From the NCBI RefSeq assembly GCF_031458235.1, contig NZ_JAVDYB010000001.1:248001-312000 (forward strand): DNA of 64,000 bases, read 5' to 3'. Made by a program: the position numbers and the translations under genes. This DNA is from Catenuloplanes atrovinosus (lineage in GTDB: Bacteria > Actinomycetota > Actinomycetes > Mycobacteriales > Micromonosporaceae). The first letter of the stretch is position 1. Each line of letters starts with the position of its first letter. This document shows positions 24,313 through 34,959 of the stretch, one piece after another. The notes under the pieces were generated by a model that ran no database searches, was not told the origin of the DNA, and saw nothing but the letters and a program-made list of their open reading frames with translations.

Positions 24313-26568
24313 ATGACGTGCGAGACTAGCCGGATGCGGCGTGCGGTTTCTTCGATTGTTGTGGCGTTCGGGCTGGTCGCTGCCATGCCGTCGAGCGCCA
24401 TCGCGGCAGCGGCCGCGGAGCCCGCGAAGGGCCAGGAGGTCTGCAAACTCTCGGACGACGTGCTCGCCGAGCTGTCCGGCATCGCCGCCTACGAGGACGG
24501 CTACTTCGTCATCAACGACAGCTCGGACAACCCCGAGGCGAGCAAGGTCTTCTACCTCGACGGCAAGTGCAAGCTCCAGGGCGGGCGCGCCATCGAGTAC
24601 CCGGGAGCGCCGTCCGACACCGAGGACATGGCGCTCTCCCCGGACGGCAAGACGCTCTGGGTCGGCGACATCGGCGACAACGAGGGCAAGCGCGCGACGA
24701 TCGGCCTCTTCAAGATCGACCTCGCGGCCGAGGACCCGAAGGCGGTCTACTACCCGCTGCGCTACCCCGGCGACAACGCGCCCAATGCCGAGGCGCTGCT
24801 GGTCAACGGCGACGGCACGCCGATCGTGGTGACCAAGGAGGCGGCGATCGCGCACCTCTGGGTCCCGTCCGCGCCGCTCGAGAAGACCGAGAACGGCATC
24901 GAACTCAAAGAGGCCGGCGAGTGGAAGATCCCGCTGACCGAGACCAGCACCTGGCTCGGCGTGCCGGGCCGGCTCGCGGTCACCGGCGGCGCGGTGGCGC
25001 CCGGCGGCGCGAAGGTGACCCTCCGGACGTACGCGGACGCCTTCGAGTGGGAGGTGCAGAACGGCGACGTCATCGCGGCCGTGACCTCGGGTGAACCGCG
25101 GATCACCGGGCTGCCCGACGAGTCGTTCGGTGAGGCGATCACGTACAACGGGGACGGCTCCTCGTACGTGACGGTGTCCGAGGTGTCGCCCGGCCAGCAG
25201 TTCGCGAAGGACACGCCCAAGCTGCTCAAGTACGCGCCGGCGGACAACGCGGTGCAGGCGGACGCCGCGGGTGGCGACGGCCAGGGCGACGACCGGGCGT
25301 TCTGGGAGAAGCTCTCGCTCGGCCAGATCACGGCCGCGGTCGCGTCGGTCGGCATCGTCGGCCTGCTCATGCTCGGCGGCGGCATCGCGGGCATCGTGAT
25401 GTTCCGGCGCCGCAACCCGGAGCCGATCGAGGACGAGTCGCCGCTCAAGAGCAAGGCGGCCGAGGGCTCCGGCGACGGCGACCCGGAGCGGAGCGGCGGC
25501 ATCGGCCCGGAGTCCTCCGGGGCGAACCGGCGGGAGCCGGCCGCCGCGGGCGCGGGGTACGGCGGTGCCGCCCGGTCCGGTGGCGTCTACGGCGGCGGCC
25601 CGGCGGGCATGAGCGGCGGCGGGTCCGGCGCGGTGTACGGCGGCAACGGCTCGGGCAGCGGCGCGGCGCGCAGCGGTGGCGTGTACGGCGGCGGCCCGGC
25701 CGGGATGAACGGTGGCGGGTCCGGCGCGGTCTCGGGCGCGGTCTACGGCGCCGGCGGCAAGGCCGAGGGCCCGGGCGGCGGCAAGGCCGGCGGAGGCAAG
25801 GCCGGCGGCGTGTACGGCGGTGGCCCGGCCGGGATGAACGGCGGCGGGTCCGGCGCGGTCTACGGCGCCGGCGGACGCGGTGCCGCTCCCGGAGGTCCCG
25901 GCGGTGGCCAGGGCCGTGGCGGTCAGGGCGGTCCCCGTGGCGGTCGTGGTCCGCAGGATCCGCAGCAGAGCGGTGGCGTGTACGGCGGCGGCCCGGCCGG
26001 GATGAACGGTGGCGGGTCCGGCGCGGTCTACGGCGCGGGCGGGCAGAGCGGCGGCGGCCAGGGCCGAGGCGGTCAGGGCGGCCCTCGCGGCGGCGGCCCC
26101 GGTGGCGGCGGCCCGCGCGGCGGCGGTTCAGGCGCTCAGGGCGGTGGCCCGCGCGGCGGCGGTCAGGGCGGTCCCGGCGCTCAGGGGGGACCGGGCGGTC
26201 CGCGCGGCGGCCAGGGCGGAGCTCCCGGTGGCGGCCCGCGCGCCGGCGGTCCCGGCGGCCCGCGCGCCGGGAGTTCCGGCGGCCCGCGTGGCGGCGCGCC
26301 TCGCGGCCCGCAGCAGAGCGGCGGCAATCCGGTGCAGAGCGGCGGAAATCCGATGCAGTCCGGTGGTCATCCGCAGGGCGGCGGGCGCGGTCGTCCCCCG
26401 CGCCAGGGCGGCGGTGGCGGCGTGTACGGCGGCGGCCCGGCCGGCATGAACGGCGGCGGCTCCGGCGCGGTCTACGGCGGTGCCGAGGACAGCGGCGGTC
26501 ACGACCGCCGGGACGGCCGGCGCGGCGACTATCCGCAGAACCCGCCGTACGACGATCGCCGGCGCTGA
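24313..26568 (+). CDS. Membrane-anchored protein with secreted domain and Gly/Arg-rich repeat tail
   Basis: A 751-residue protein I cannot assign to a characterised family. A signal peptide (about residues 1-35, ending near AIAAAAAEPA) leads to an extracytoplasmic domain of about 290 residues. Its motifs SGIAAYEDGYFVINDSSDN and MALSPDGKTLWVGDIGDN suggest a beta-propeller. A transmembrane helix follows at residues 338-361, then RRR. The remaining ~380 residues are Gly-rich. Five copies of VYGGGPAGM(N/S)GGGSGAV occur (from 25585, 25681, 25810, 25978 and 26422), with GGPRGG/RGG-like runs between the fourth and fifth. Predicted topology puts the tail in the cytoplasm. ATG 24334 is an alternative start. 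Confidence 0.75.
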   Translation: MTCETSRMRRAVSSIVVAFGLVAAMPSSAIAAAAAEPAKGQEVCKLSDDVLAELSGIAAYEDGYFVINDSSDNPEASKVFYLDGKCKLQGGRAIEYPGAPSDTEDMALSPDGKTLWVGDIGDNEGKRATIGLFKIDLAAEDPKAVYYPLRYPGDNAPNAEALLVNGDGTPIVVTKEAAIAHLWVPSAPLEKTENGIELKEAGEWKIPLTETSTWLGVPGRLAVTGGAVAPGGAKVTLRTYADAFEWEVQNGDVIAAVTSGEPRITGLPDESFGEAITYNGDGSSYVTVSEVSPGQQFAKDTPKLLKYAPADNAVQADAAGGDGQGDDRAFWEKLSLGQITAAVASVGIVGLLMLGGGIAGIVMFRRRNPEPIEDESPLKSKAAEGSGDGDPERSGGIGPESSGANRREPAAAGAGYGGAARSGGVYGGGPAGMSGGGSGAVYGGNGSGSGAARSGGVYGGGPAGMNGGGSGAVSGAVYGAGGKAEGPGGGKAGGGKAGGVYGGGPAGMNGGGSGAVYGAGGRGAAPGGPGGGQGRGGQGGPRGGRGPQDPQQSGGVYGGGPAGMNGGGSGAVYGAGGQSGGGQGRGGQGGPRGGGPGGGGPRGGGSGAQGGGPRGGGQGGPGAQGGPGGPRGGQGGAPGGGPRAGGPGGPRAGSSGGPRGGAPRGPQQSGGNPVQSGGNPMQSGGHPQGGGRGRPPRQGGGGGVYGGGPAGMNGGGSGAVYGGAEDSGGHDRRDGRRGDYPQNPPYDDRRR

Positions 26569-26584
26569 GCCGGAACGGCGGAAA

Positions 26585-26627
26585 TCCGGGGTGTGGTCCC
26601 CACGGCCAACGGAGCCCACACCCCGGA
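26585..26627. terminator. Bidirectional terminator between convergent genes
   Basis: TCCGGGGTGTGG / CCACACCCCGGA form a perfect 12-bp stem with a 19-base loop. It lies 16 bp after one stop and 7 bp after the lexA stop on the other strand. Confidence 0.8.
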
Positions 26628-26634
26628 CGTTCCC

Positions 26635-27414
26635 TCAGATGCGGCGCAGCACCGCCACGACGCGGCCGATGATGGACGCGTCGTCGCCCGGGATCGGGTC
26701 GAACGCCGGGTTCGCCGGCATCAGCCACACGTGCCCGTCGCGGCGGCGGTAGGTCTTCACCGTCGCCTCGCCGTCCAGCATGGCGGCGACGATCTCACCG
26801 GAGTCCGCGGTCGGCTGCTGCCGGACCACGACCCAGTCACCGTCGCAGATCGCGGCGTCGATCATCGAGTCGCCCTTGACCTTCAGCATGAAGACCTCGC
26901 CCTCGCCGACCAGCTCGCGCGGCAGCGGGAAGACCTCCTCGACCGCCTGCTCCGCGAGGATCGGGCCACCGGCGGCGATCCGGCCCAGCATCGGCACGAA
27001 CGCGGGCGTGGGCCGCTGCGCGCGGGCCGCCTCGTCGTCCATCAGGTCGCTGGGCGGGCGCACGTCCACGGCGCGCGGCCGGTTCGGGTCGCGGCGCAGG
27101 AAGCCCTTCCGCTCGAGCTCCTTCAGCTGGTACGCCACGGAGGACGGGGAGACGAGCCCGACCGCCTCGCCGATCTCGCGCACGCTCGGCGGGTAGCCGT
27201 ACTTCTCCACCCACTCGCGGATGAACTCGAGGATTTTGCGCTGCCGCGCGGTCAGGTCGGCGGAGACCAGGTCGGGAAAGCTGCTGACCGGCTGCACCGG
27301 CCGCAGGTGCGGGGCCGAGGCCCGTTGCCGCCCGGCGCCGCGCTTGCCCCCGGAGGGCGCGCTCTTGCCCTGCTGCTCCTGCTCCGGATGCTTGCTCCGG
27401 TCGTCGGTTGACAC
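26635..27414 (-). CDS. lexA: LexA repressor
   Basis: SOS repressor, 259 residues. A disordered N-terminus of about 50 residues precedes the winged helix-turn-helix (residues 54-115, [19 protein letters not shown]). The S24 peptidase domain follows, with the Ala148-Gly149 cleavage site in RIAAGGP, catalytic Ser183 in KGDSMID and Lys220 in TVKTY. The frame stays open upstream to 27642, but GTG 27414 has GGGAGGA seven bases before it and gives the usual actinobacterial N-terminus. It is divergent from a LysM gene, with LexA-like boxes nearer the LysM side. Confidence 0.95.
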   Translation of the reverse strand: MSTDDRSKHPEQEQQGKSAPSGGKRGAGRQRASAPHLRPVQPVSSFPDLVSADLTARQRKILEFIREWVEKYGYPPSVREIGEAVGLVSPSSVAYQLKELERKGFLRRDPNRPRAVDVRPPSDLMDDEAARAQRPTPAFVPMLGRIAAGGPILAEQAVEEVFPLPRELVGEGEVFMLKVKGDSMIDAAICDGDWVVVRQQPTADSGEIVAAMLDGEATVKTYRRRDGHVWLMPANPAFDPIPGDDASIIGRVVAVLRRI

Positions 27415-27692
27415 GTCCGTCCTCCCTGGTCGGTGAGTGCCTCGCGGCACCTGGTGCTGAATGCGCGGTTGGGGAAGTGCGCACAAACCACCACTCGGTA
27501 GGGGAGTAGCCCGACGATCCGCAACCGGCGAGCGCCGGGCGCGGGTCGGCGGAACAGTCCCGCCGGAACCGGATTGGGGAAGCCGGTCGGCGTGGTGACC
27601 CCTCTGTGCGCAAACGGTAGTGGTGAAATCCCACTTCTTCAAACATCTGTACGAGATCGGTGCGGCGTGTCGCGCTTTCGAGTCTCGACATC

Positions 27693-27706
27693 CGTACGCA
27701 TGTTCT
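27693..27706 (+). promoter_or_regulatory. LexA-like box 1 (one mismatch)
   Basis: CGTACGCATGTTCT: GTAC-GCAT-GTTC differs from the GAAC-N4-GTTC core at one base. It lies 40 bp upstream of the perfect box. Confidence 0.45.
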
Positions 27707-27716
27707 GGTAGACCTT

Positions 27717-27730
27717 CGTACGTCCGTTCT
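27717..27730 (+). promoter_or_regulatory. LexA-like box 2 (one mismatch)
   Basis: CGTACGTCCGTTCT: GTAC-GTCC-GTTC, again one mismatch at the second base of the core. It lies 16 bp upstream of the perfect box. Confidence 0.45.
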
Positions 27731-27731
27731 A

Positions 27732-27747
27732 TCGAACCCTTGTTCGA
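27732..27747 (+). promoter_or_regulatory. LexA box, perfect
   Basis: TCGAACCCTTGTTCGA is a complete CGAAC-N4-GTTCG palindrome, 27 bp before the LysM gene start. It must control that gene and probably lexA. Confidence 0.88.
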
Positions 27748-27774
27748 GTAAGATCATCTTTGCTGGGGGGTCCC

Positions 27775-28182
27775 GTGGCCGGGACGGTTTCCACCTCGGC
27801 GTTCTCCGCGTCCGCGGTGAGCGCCCCCACCAGGGCGGCGATCGGTTGGGGGACCGAGCGCCAGGCCCGTCCGCGTCGCGCTCCGGGGAAGAGGCCGTTG
27901 CGCCTCACCCGGCGCGGCCGGATCGTCCGCATGATCGCGCTGATCGCACTGGCCTGGGTGGCGGTCGGCGTGCTCGCCGCCACCGCGTCGCACGCGGAGC
28001 GCGAGACCGGCCCGCTGCCGACCGCGGTGGTGGGTCGGCACGACACGCTGTGGGACATCGCGGCGCGGCACCGTCCCAGCCGCGATCCGTTCGCCATGGT
28101 GGAGGAGATCCGGAAGCTCAACGATCTGCCCGACTACACCGTTCATCCCGGCCAGGAACTGCGACTTCCGCGCGGGCGGTAA
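27775..28182 (+). CDS. LysM-domain membrane protein, probable SOS cell-division inhibitor
   Basis: A 135-residue protein with a basic N-terminus of about 50 residues, one transmembrane helix (MIALIALAWVAVGVLAATA, about residues 53-71) and an extracytoplasmic LysM domain (VVGRHDTLWDIAARHRPSRD...YTVHPGQELRLP). Position and domains match Mycobacterium Rv2719c, next to lexA, and are analogous to Bacillus YneA and Corynebacterium DivS. These proteins delay septation during DNA damage. GTG 27775 has GGGGGG five bases before it and is preferred to TTG 27760. A perfect LexA box lies 27 bp upstream. Confidence 0.82.
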   Translation: MAGTVSTSAFSASAVSAPTRAAIGWGTERQARPRRAPGKRPLRLTRRGRIVRMIALIALAWVAVGVLAATASHAERETGPLPTAVVGRHDTLWDIAARHRPSRDPFAMVEEIRKLNDLPDYTVHPGQELRLPRGR

Positions 28183-28242
28183 CCGGGGTCCCACGAGGCG
28201 TGTTGAGACCGCAGGCACAGTTGTGACCGATGCGGCGGGTGA

Positions 28243-28289
28243 GCTTGCATCTGTGGCGTGGGGGGCCTACGGTCACAACATCTAGTAGT
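28243..28289 (+). promoter_or_regulatory. Candidate paired NrdR boxes upstream of nrdRJ
   Basis: CACAACATCTAGTAGTG at 28273-28289 resembles an NrdR box. A weaker GCTTGCATCTGTGGCG lies at 28243-28258, so the ATCT cores are 30 bp apart, about three helical turns as NrdR needs. The match is partial. The rest of the 28183-28453 spacer shows only a Gly-rich/GC-rich leader. Confidence 0.4.
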
Positions 28290-28453
28290 GACACGGGTGT
28301 AAGTCATCAACTGGTAGGGGTCCTCGCCCTCACCTTCCCGGCCTGTTCACCACAGCGGCCGCCCGGCGCAACCGGGCGTTTCGCTGCGGTTCGGCGTGCG
28401 CGGGGTAAGGCTGGAGGGGAGCCGGCCCGACCGCGGGGGAGGGGGCGCTCGAC

Positions 28454-28990
28454 ATGCGCTGTCCGTATTGCCGGCACGCCGACTCCCGGGTGGTCGACTC
28501 CCGCGAGGCCGATGACGGGCAACTGATCCGCAGGCGGCGGTCGTGCCCGGAGTGCGGCAAGCGGTTCACCACGGTCGAGGAGGCGGTTCTCGCGGTGGTG
28601 AAGCGCAGCGGCGTGACCGAGCCGTTCAGCCGGACGAAGATCGCTAACGGCGTGCGCAAGGCCTGCCAGGGCCGCCCGGTCACGGAGGACGCGCTGGCGC
28701 TGCTCGCCCAGCGGGTGGAGGACGCGGTGCGGTCGCGCGGTGCGGCCGAGATCCCGAGCAACGAGGTCGGTCTCGCGATCCTCGGCCCGCTCCGGGAGCT
28801 TGACGTGGTGGCCTACCTGCGGTTCGCCAGCGTCTACCGGTCGTTCGACTCGCTGGGGGACTTCGAGCGGGAGATCGAGGCGCTGCGCGCGGAGGCGTTG
28901 GCGCGCGAGGCCGAGATCGAGCAGGGCGCGGACGGCGGCGCAGCCACGACGGGCACCGATCGGGAGCCGGTCGTCAGCCGTACCGTCTGA
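28454..28990 (+). CDS. nrdR: Transcriptional repressor NrdR
   Basis: Nucleotide-sensing repressor of ribonucleotide reductase genes. The 178-residue protein has a zinc ribbon with Cys3, Cys6, Cys31 and Cys34 ([14 protein letters not shown]). The ATP-cone domain begins [16 protein letters not shown] and continues to [13 protein letters not shown]. The C-terminal ~25 residues are extended and Ala/Glu-rich. It is cotranscribed with nrdJ 60 bp downstream, the standard actinobacterial nrdRJ pair. Candidate NrdR boxes lie upstream, suggesting autoregulation. Confidence 0.95.
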   Translation: MRCPYCRHADSRVVDSREADDGQLIRRRRSCPECGKRFTTVEEAVLAVVKRSGVTEPFSRTKIANGVRKACQGRPVTEDALALLAQRVEDAVRSRGAAEIPSNEVGLAILGPLRELDVVAYLRFASVYRSFDSLGDFEREIEALRAEALAREAEIEQGADGGAATTGTDREPVVSRTV

Positions 28991-29050
28991 GGGTTTTCGA
29001 GGTTTGAGAAAGTCGCGGCGACGGGCCGCGCCAACCGAGGGGGAAGCACA

Positions 29051-31993
<2,943 letters not shown>

Positions 31994-32014
31994 ACCAGCA
32001 CGTCGTAACACCTA

Positions 32015-32050
32015 AGATGCCTCCCACCCGCTTCCGGGTGGGAGGCATCT
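32015..32050 (+). terminator. nrdJ terminator
   Basis: Perfect 15-bp stem AGATGCCTCCCACCC / GGGTGGGAGGCATCT with a 6-base loop, 21 bp after the nrdJ stop, without a T-run. The following 32051-32303 shows no gene I can support. Confidence 0.9.
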
Positions 32051-32303
32051 GCCTTCCGGGTGTGCGTCGTCCTTCTCGCCCGCCGAGGAGCTCTCTCGCG
32101 CAGAGGCGATCTCCGTTTGACCCGCGGGCGGCGGCGCGGCGCGCGGCGGCCGGATCGTGCGCGGTGCTCGAAGGGAACCGCCTGCGGTGCCGGTTCCCGG
32201 CCTCGCACGTCAGTGCCCACGCCTCACCGAGGGTGACCGTGGTTGCGCGACTGATCTAGCCTGCGTTGCGTTGATCGAGGTCCTGCTACCGAAAGTGACG
32301 CAC

Positions 32304-33107
32304 GTGAAGTCTGTGAAGATCACCATCGCCATCCTGTCCGCGGCCACCGTCCTGGGCGTCGCCGCCGGGTGCGGGGGGAGCGGTGACGCCGGTGGAACGG
32401 GTACGCCGGCGGCGGGCGGGACGACCGCGGCCGCGCCCGCGACCACGCCGGCCGATCCGAAGGAGGCGTTCCTCGGCGCGTTCGCGGCGCTGAACGAGCG
32501 GCACTTCGCGTACACGCTGACGCTGGACGAGACGAAGGCCTCCGGCGTCATGCACGCGCCGTCGACGTCGTCGCGCAGCGTGTCCGAGGGCGAGCTGGAG
32601 GGCACGAAGTTCAGCACCGAGACCGTGTACGCGGGCGGCAAGGCGTTCGTGAAGCTGGACTTCGGCGCGGCCAACGCCAACATCGGCATCGACCCGGCGA
32701 CCTGGTACGAGCTGGACCTGAACGTGGCCAAGCAGCTGAACTACACGTTCGAGCAGCAGTCGCCGATCCAGCCGAGCTTCTCCACGTCGATCGCCTCGGT
32801 GGAGCGGGACGGGGACGACGCGTTCACCGGCGCGTTCGACTTCGCGGCCGCCACGAAGGGCAACCCGAGCGCGCAGACCAAGTCGCTGGTGCAGATGCTC
32901 GGCGACGCCGCGAAGTCGGCGACGTTCGACGCGCACCTGGACGACCAGGGGCGCATCGCCGAACTGGTGTTCACGATCGCGAAGACGGACAAGACGCCGG
33001 AGATCAAGCAGACGCTGACGTTCACCGAGTACGGCACGGCCGCGGCGCCCGAGGTGCCGACGAACGCGCAGCCCGCCCCGGCCTCGCTGAACAACCTCTA
33101 CAAGTGA
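32304..33107 (+). CDS. Secreted lipoprotein of unknown function
   Basis: A 267-residue lipoprotein. A basic/hydrophobic signal ends in the lipobox GVAAGC (Cys23), followed by a Gly/Thr/Ala/Pro linker. The roughly 200-residue domain has alternating hydrophobic strands (FAYTLTLDE, TWYELDLNV, RIAELVFTI). The pattern recalls the LppX/LprG-like beta-sheet lipoproteins of Actinobacteria, but no diagnostic motif is visible, so I leave the function open. GTG 32295 is an alternative start. It is followed by its own terminator and is probably monocistronic. Confidence 0.8.
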   Translation: MKSVKITIAILSAATVLGVAAGCGGSGDAGGTGTPAAGGTTAAAPATTPADPKEAFLGAFAALNERHFAYTLTLDETKASGVMHAPSTSSRSVSEGELEGTKFSTETVYAGGKAFVKLDFGAANANIGIDPATWYELDLNVAKQLNYTFEQQSPIQPSFSTSIASVERDGDDAFTGAFDFAAATKGNPSAQTKSLVQMLGDAAKSATFDAHLDDQGRIAELVFTIAKTDKTPEIKQTLTFTEYGTAAAPEVPTNAQPAPASLNNLYK

Positions 33108-33114
33108 CCCCTGC

Positions 33115-33148
33115 GGTGGCGGAGGCGGCACGGGCGGCCTCCGCCACC
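33115..33148 (+). terminator. Lipoprotein gene terminator
   Basis: GGTGGCGGAGGC / GCCTCCGCCACC, a perfect 12-bp stem with a 10-base loop, 7 bp after the stop. Confidence 0.85.
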
Positions 33149-33409
33149 TCGGCATTGCATAAAGATTCGATGACGAACCATTACGACAAATCGTCCAGAT
33201 AACGCGTAAAGGCCGCGGCGCATCACGGATCGTGGCCGTGATTTGACGCTCTGACGAATTATCGAGGCTCGATGCTCGGAGCCGGTCGACCGGGACGGTT
33301 ACCCTCGTGCGGAACCGTGGCACGGCATCAAGGCAGGCGAAAAGCGCGACGATGCCGCACGGTCGCTATCGGCGGGCCAGACGGGGGCCCCCGCTCGGTA
33401 AAGGTGACC
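33149..33409 (+). promoter_or_regulatory. AT-rich promoter and structured leader of the polysaccharide operon
   Basis: From 33155 to 33260 the DNA is markedly AT-richer than its surroundings. It contains ATCACGG-N7-CCGTGAT (33222-33242), a possible operator. The leader near 33320-33357 can pair CGGCATC with GATGCCG around GGCAGGCGAAAAGCGCG. It does not match a riboswitch I know. Confidence 0.4.
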
Positions 33410-34957
33410 ATGCAGAACAGCGATCAGGACACCGTTCTTCTGCCGAAGATACGGTTCCCGGACCTCGATGAGGACGGCGACGGAGACGAGCGCCCGGACG
33501 CCTGGTCGGCGCCGGACGGCGAGGGACCGGCACGGCGCGCGCTGACCACGGTCGCGTGGCTGCTGCCGATGCTCGCCATGGCGGCGCTCGGCATGGTCCG
33601 GCTCACGTGGAGCAGCCTCTCCGCGGACGAGCTCGGCTACTGGGCGTTCGTGACCACGCCCTGGGACGAGGCGCTGGACCTGCTCGGCGAGCTGGACTCC
33701 GGCACCGTCCCGTACCACGTGGCGCTCAAGGCGTACGCGATGGCCGCCGGCACCTCGGATCTGGCGCTGCGCGCGCCGTCGGCGCTGTTCATGGCGCTGG
33801 CCGCGGCGCTGGTGGCGGGCCTCGGCGCGCGCCTGACCCGGCCGCGCACCGGCTTCACCGCGGGCATCCTGTTCGTGATCGTGCCGGGCGTGACCCGGTT
33901 CGGCCAGGAGATCGGCCCGACCGCGGCCGCGGCGTTCCTGACCGCACTGAGCACGTTGTTGCTGGTCCTGGTGCTGGACCGGGGGACCGGCTGGCGCTAC
34001 ACCGGGTACGCGTTCACCGTCCTGCTGCTCGGCCTGACGCTGCCGGTCGCGCTGCTCGTCCTGGCGGGGCACGGCTTCGCGGTGCTGATGATGCGCCGCC
34101 GCGCGCTGCTCGGCTGGCTGCTCGCCACCGTGCTGGGCCTGGTCCCGGCGATCGGCTCGATCGTCTACCTCGGCCTGCCGACCGTCCGCATCGGACTGGA
34201 CACCTCCACCGAACTGCTGGACGTGACCACGGTCGCGAGCGCGCTGTTCGGCACCGCGCTGGTCGGCGGCGCGCTGGTCGGGCTGGGCCTGATCAGCGTC
34301 TCGTTCCGCAAGCCGTCCGTCATCTACAGCTGCTGGGCGGTGATCCCGGTCGTGCTGCTCTACGCGCTGAGCCGGGTCGGCCTGAGCTGGGAGGCGCCCG
34401 CGCTCGCGTTCACGCTGGGCGGCTGGGCGCTGCTCGGCGCGCACGCGCTGCACCGCGCGCCGGTGGTGCGCGGCGTGGCGGCCGGGCTGATCCTGGCCGC
34501 GTTCTGCGTGCCGAGTCAGATCGCGGTCCGGCAGCGCGACGGGCACGGCCTGGCCAGCGCGGAACTCGGCGCGATCATCACCGGTCAGGCGCTGCGCGGC
34601 GACGTCGCGGTCTACGGCCCGGGCCCGAAGAGCGGCGCGGTCGGCCGGGACGTGGTCGCCCGATACGTACCGGCGGACATCCGCCCGGCGGACGTGCTCG
34701 CGCTGACGCCGCCGCGCACCGACGGCCGGATCGTGGTGGACGAGTGCGCGGACGTGGCGCGCTGTCTCGACGGCGCGCTGCGCGTGTGGCTGATCCGCAC
34801 GGACCGCCCGGAGTCGCCGCTGACCGGCCTGCCCGCGGCCAAGGCGAACCCGCTCGGCGACCTGTACGACGTGGACCGCACGTGGTACCTGTCCGGGCTG
34901 ATGCTGGTGCGGTTCACGCTCAAGCCGACCGGGCCGGACCAGGTGCGGGTCGGATAG
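33410..34957 (+). CDS. GT39-like polytopic membrane glycosyltransferase
   Basis: A 515-residue integral membrane protein with an acidic cytoplasmic N-terminus (about 45 residues) and roughly 10-11 transmembrane helices. The first periplasmic loop, LSADELGYWAFVTTPWDEAL, carries the acidic residues expected at the active site of GT-C glycosyltransferases (dolichyl/polyprenyl phosphate-mannose type). This is followed by a large extracytoplasmic C-terminal part. ATG 33410 lies shortly before the first helix region. The next gene, a GT2 synthase, starts 3 bp after the stop. Likely role: sugar transfer to, or modification of, the polymer made by the operon. Confidence 0.72.
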   Translation: MQNSDQDTVLLPKIRFPDLDEDGDGDERPDAWSAPDGEGPARRALTTVAWLLPMLAMAALGMVRLTWSSLSADELGYWAFVTTPWDEALDLLGELDSGTVPYHVALKAYAMAAGTSDLALRAPSALFMALAAALVAGLGARLTRPRTGFTAGILFVIVPGVTRFGQEIGPTAAAAFLTALSTLLLVLVLDRGTGWRYTGYAFTVLLLGLTLPVALLVLAGHGFAVLMMRRRALLGWLLATVLGLVPAIGSIVYLGLPTVRIGLDTSTELLDVTTVASALFGTALVGGALVGLGLISVSFRKPSVIYSCWAVIPVVLLYALSRVGLSWEAPALAFTLGGWALLGAHALHRAPVVRGVAAGLILAAFCVPSQIAVRQRDGHGLASAELGAIITGQALRGDVAVYGPGPKSGAVGRDVVARYVPADIRPADVLALTPPRTDGRIVVDECADVARCLDGALRVWLIRTDRPESPLTGLPAAKANPLGDLYDVDRTWYLSGLMLVRFTLKPTGPDQVRVG

Positions 34958-34959
34958 CC

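Larger units (their letters stand above)
27415..27774. promoter_or_regulatory. Divergent lexA / LysM regulatory region
   Basis: A 360-bp gene-free region between divergent SOS genes. It holds three LexA-like boxes at 27694-27747, and runs such as CGCACAAACCACCAC near 27480 that could belong to the lexA promoter. No clear LexA box is seen close to the lexA start itself. Confidence 0.6.

Noticed and set aside
26635-27642. Long lexA reading to 27642
   Set aside because: The extra 76 residues show no LexA similarity, while GTG 27414 has a strong ribosome site and family-like N-terminus.
28183-28453. Cobalamin riboswitch before nrdRJ
   Set aside because: No B12-box (GCCACTG) and no compatible fold seen. 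Class II nrdRJ in Streptomyces is also not riboswitch-controlled.
33320-33400. c-di-GMP (GEMM) riboswitch before the polysaccharide operon
   Set aside because: The conserved GGCAAACC and GACGCAAAGCC segments are absent; only a generic hairpin is present.
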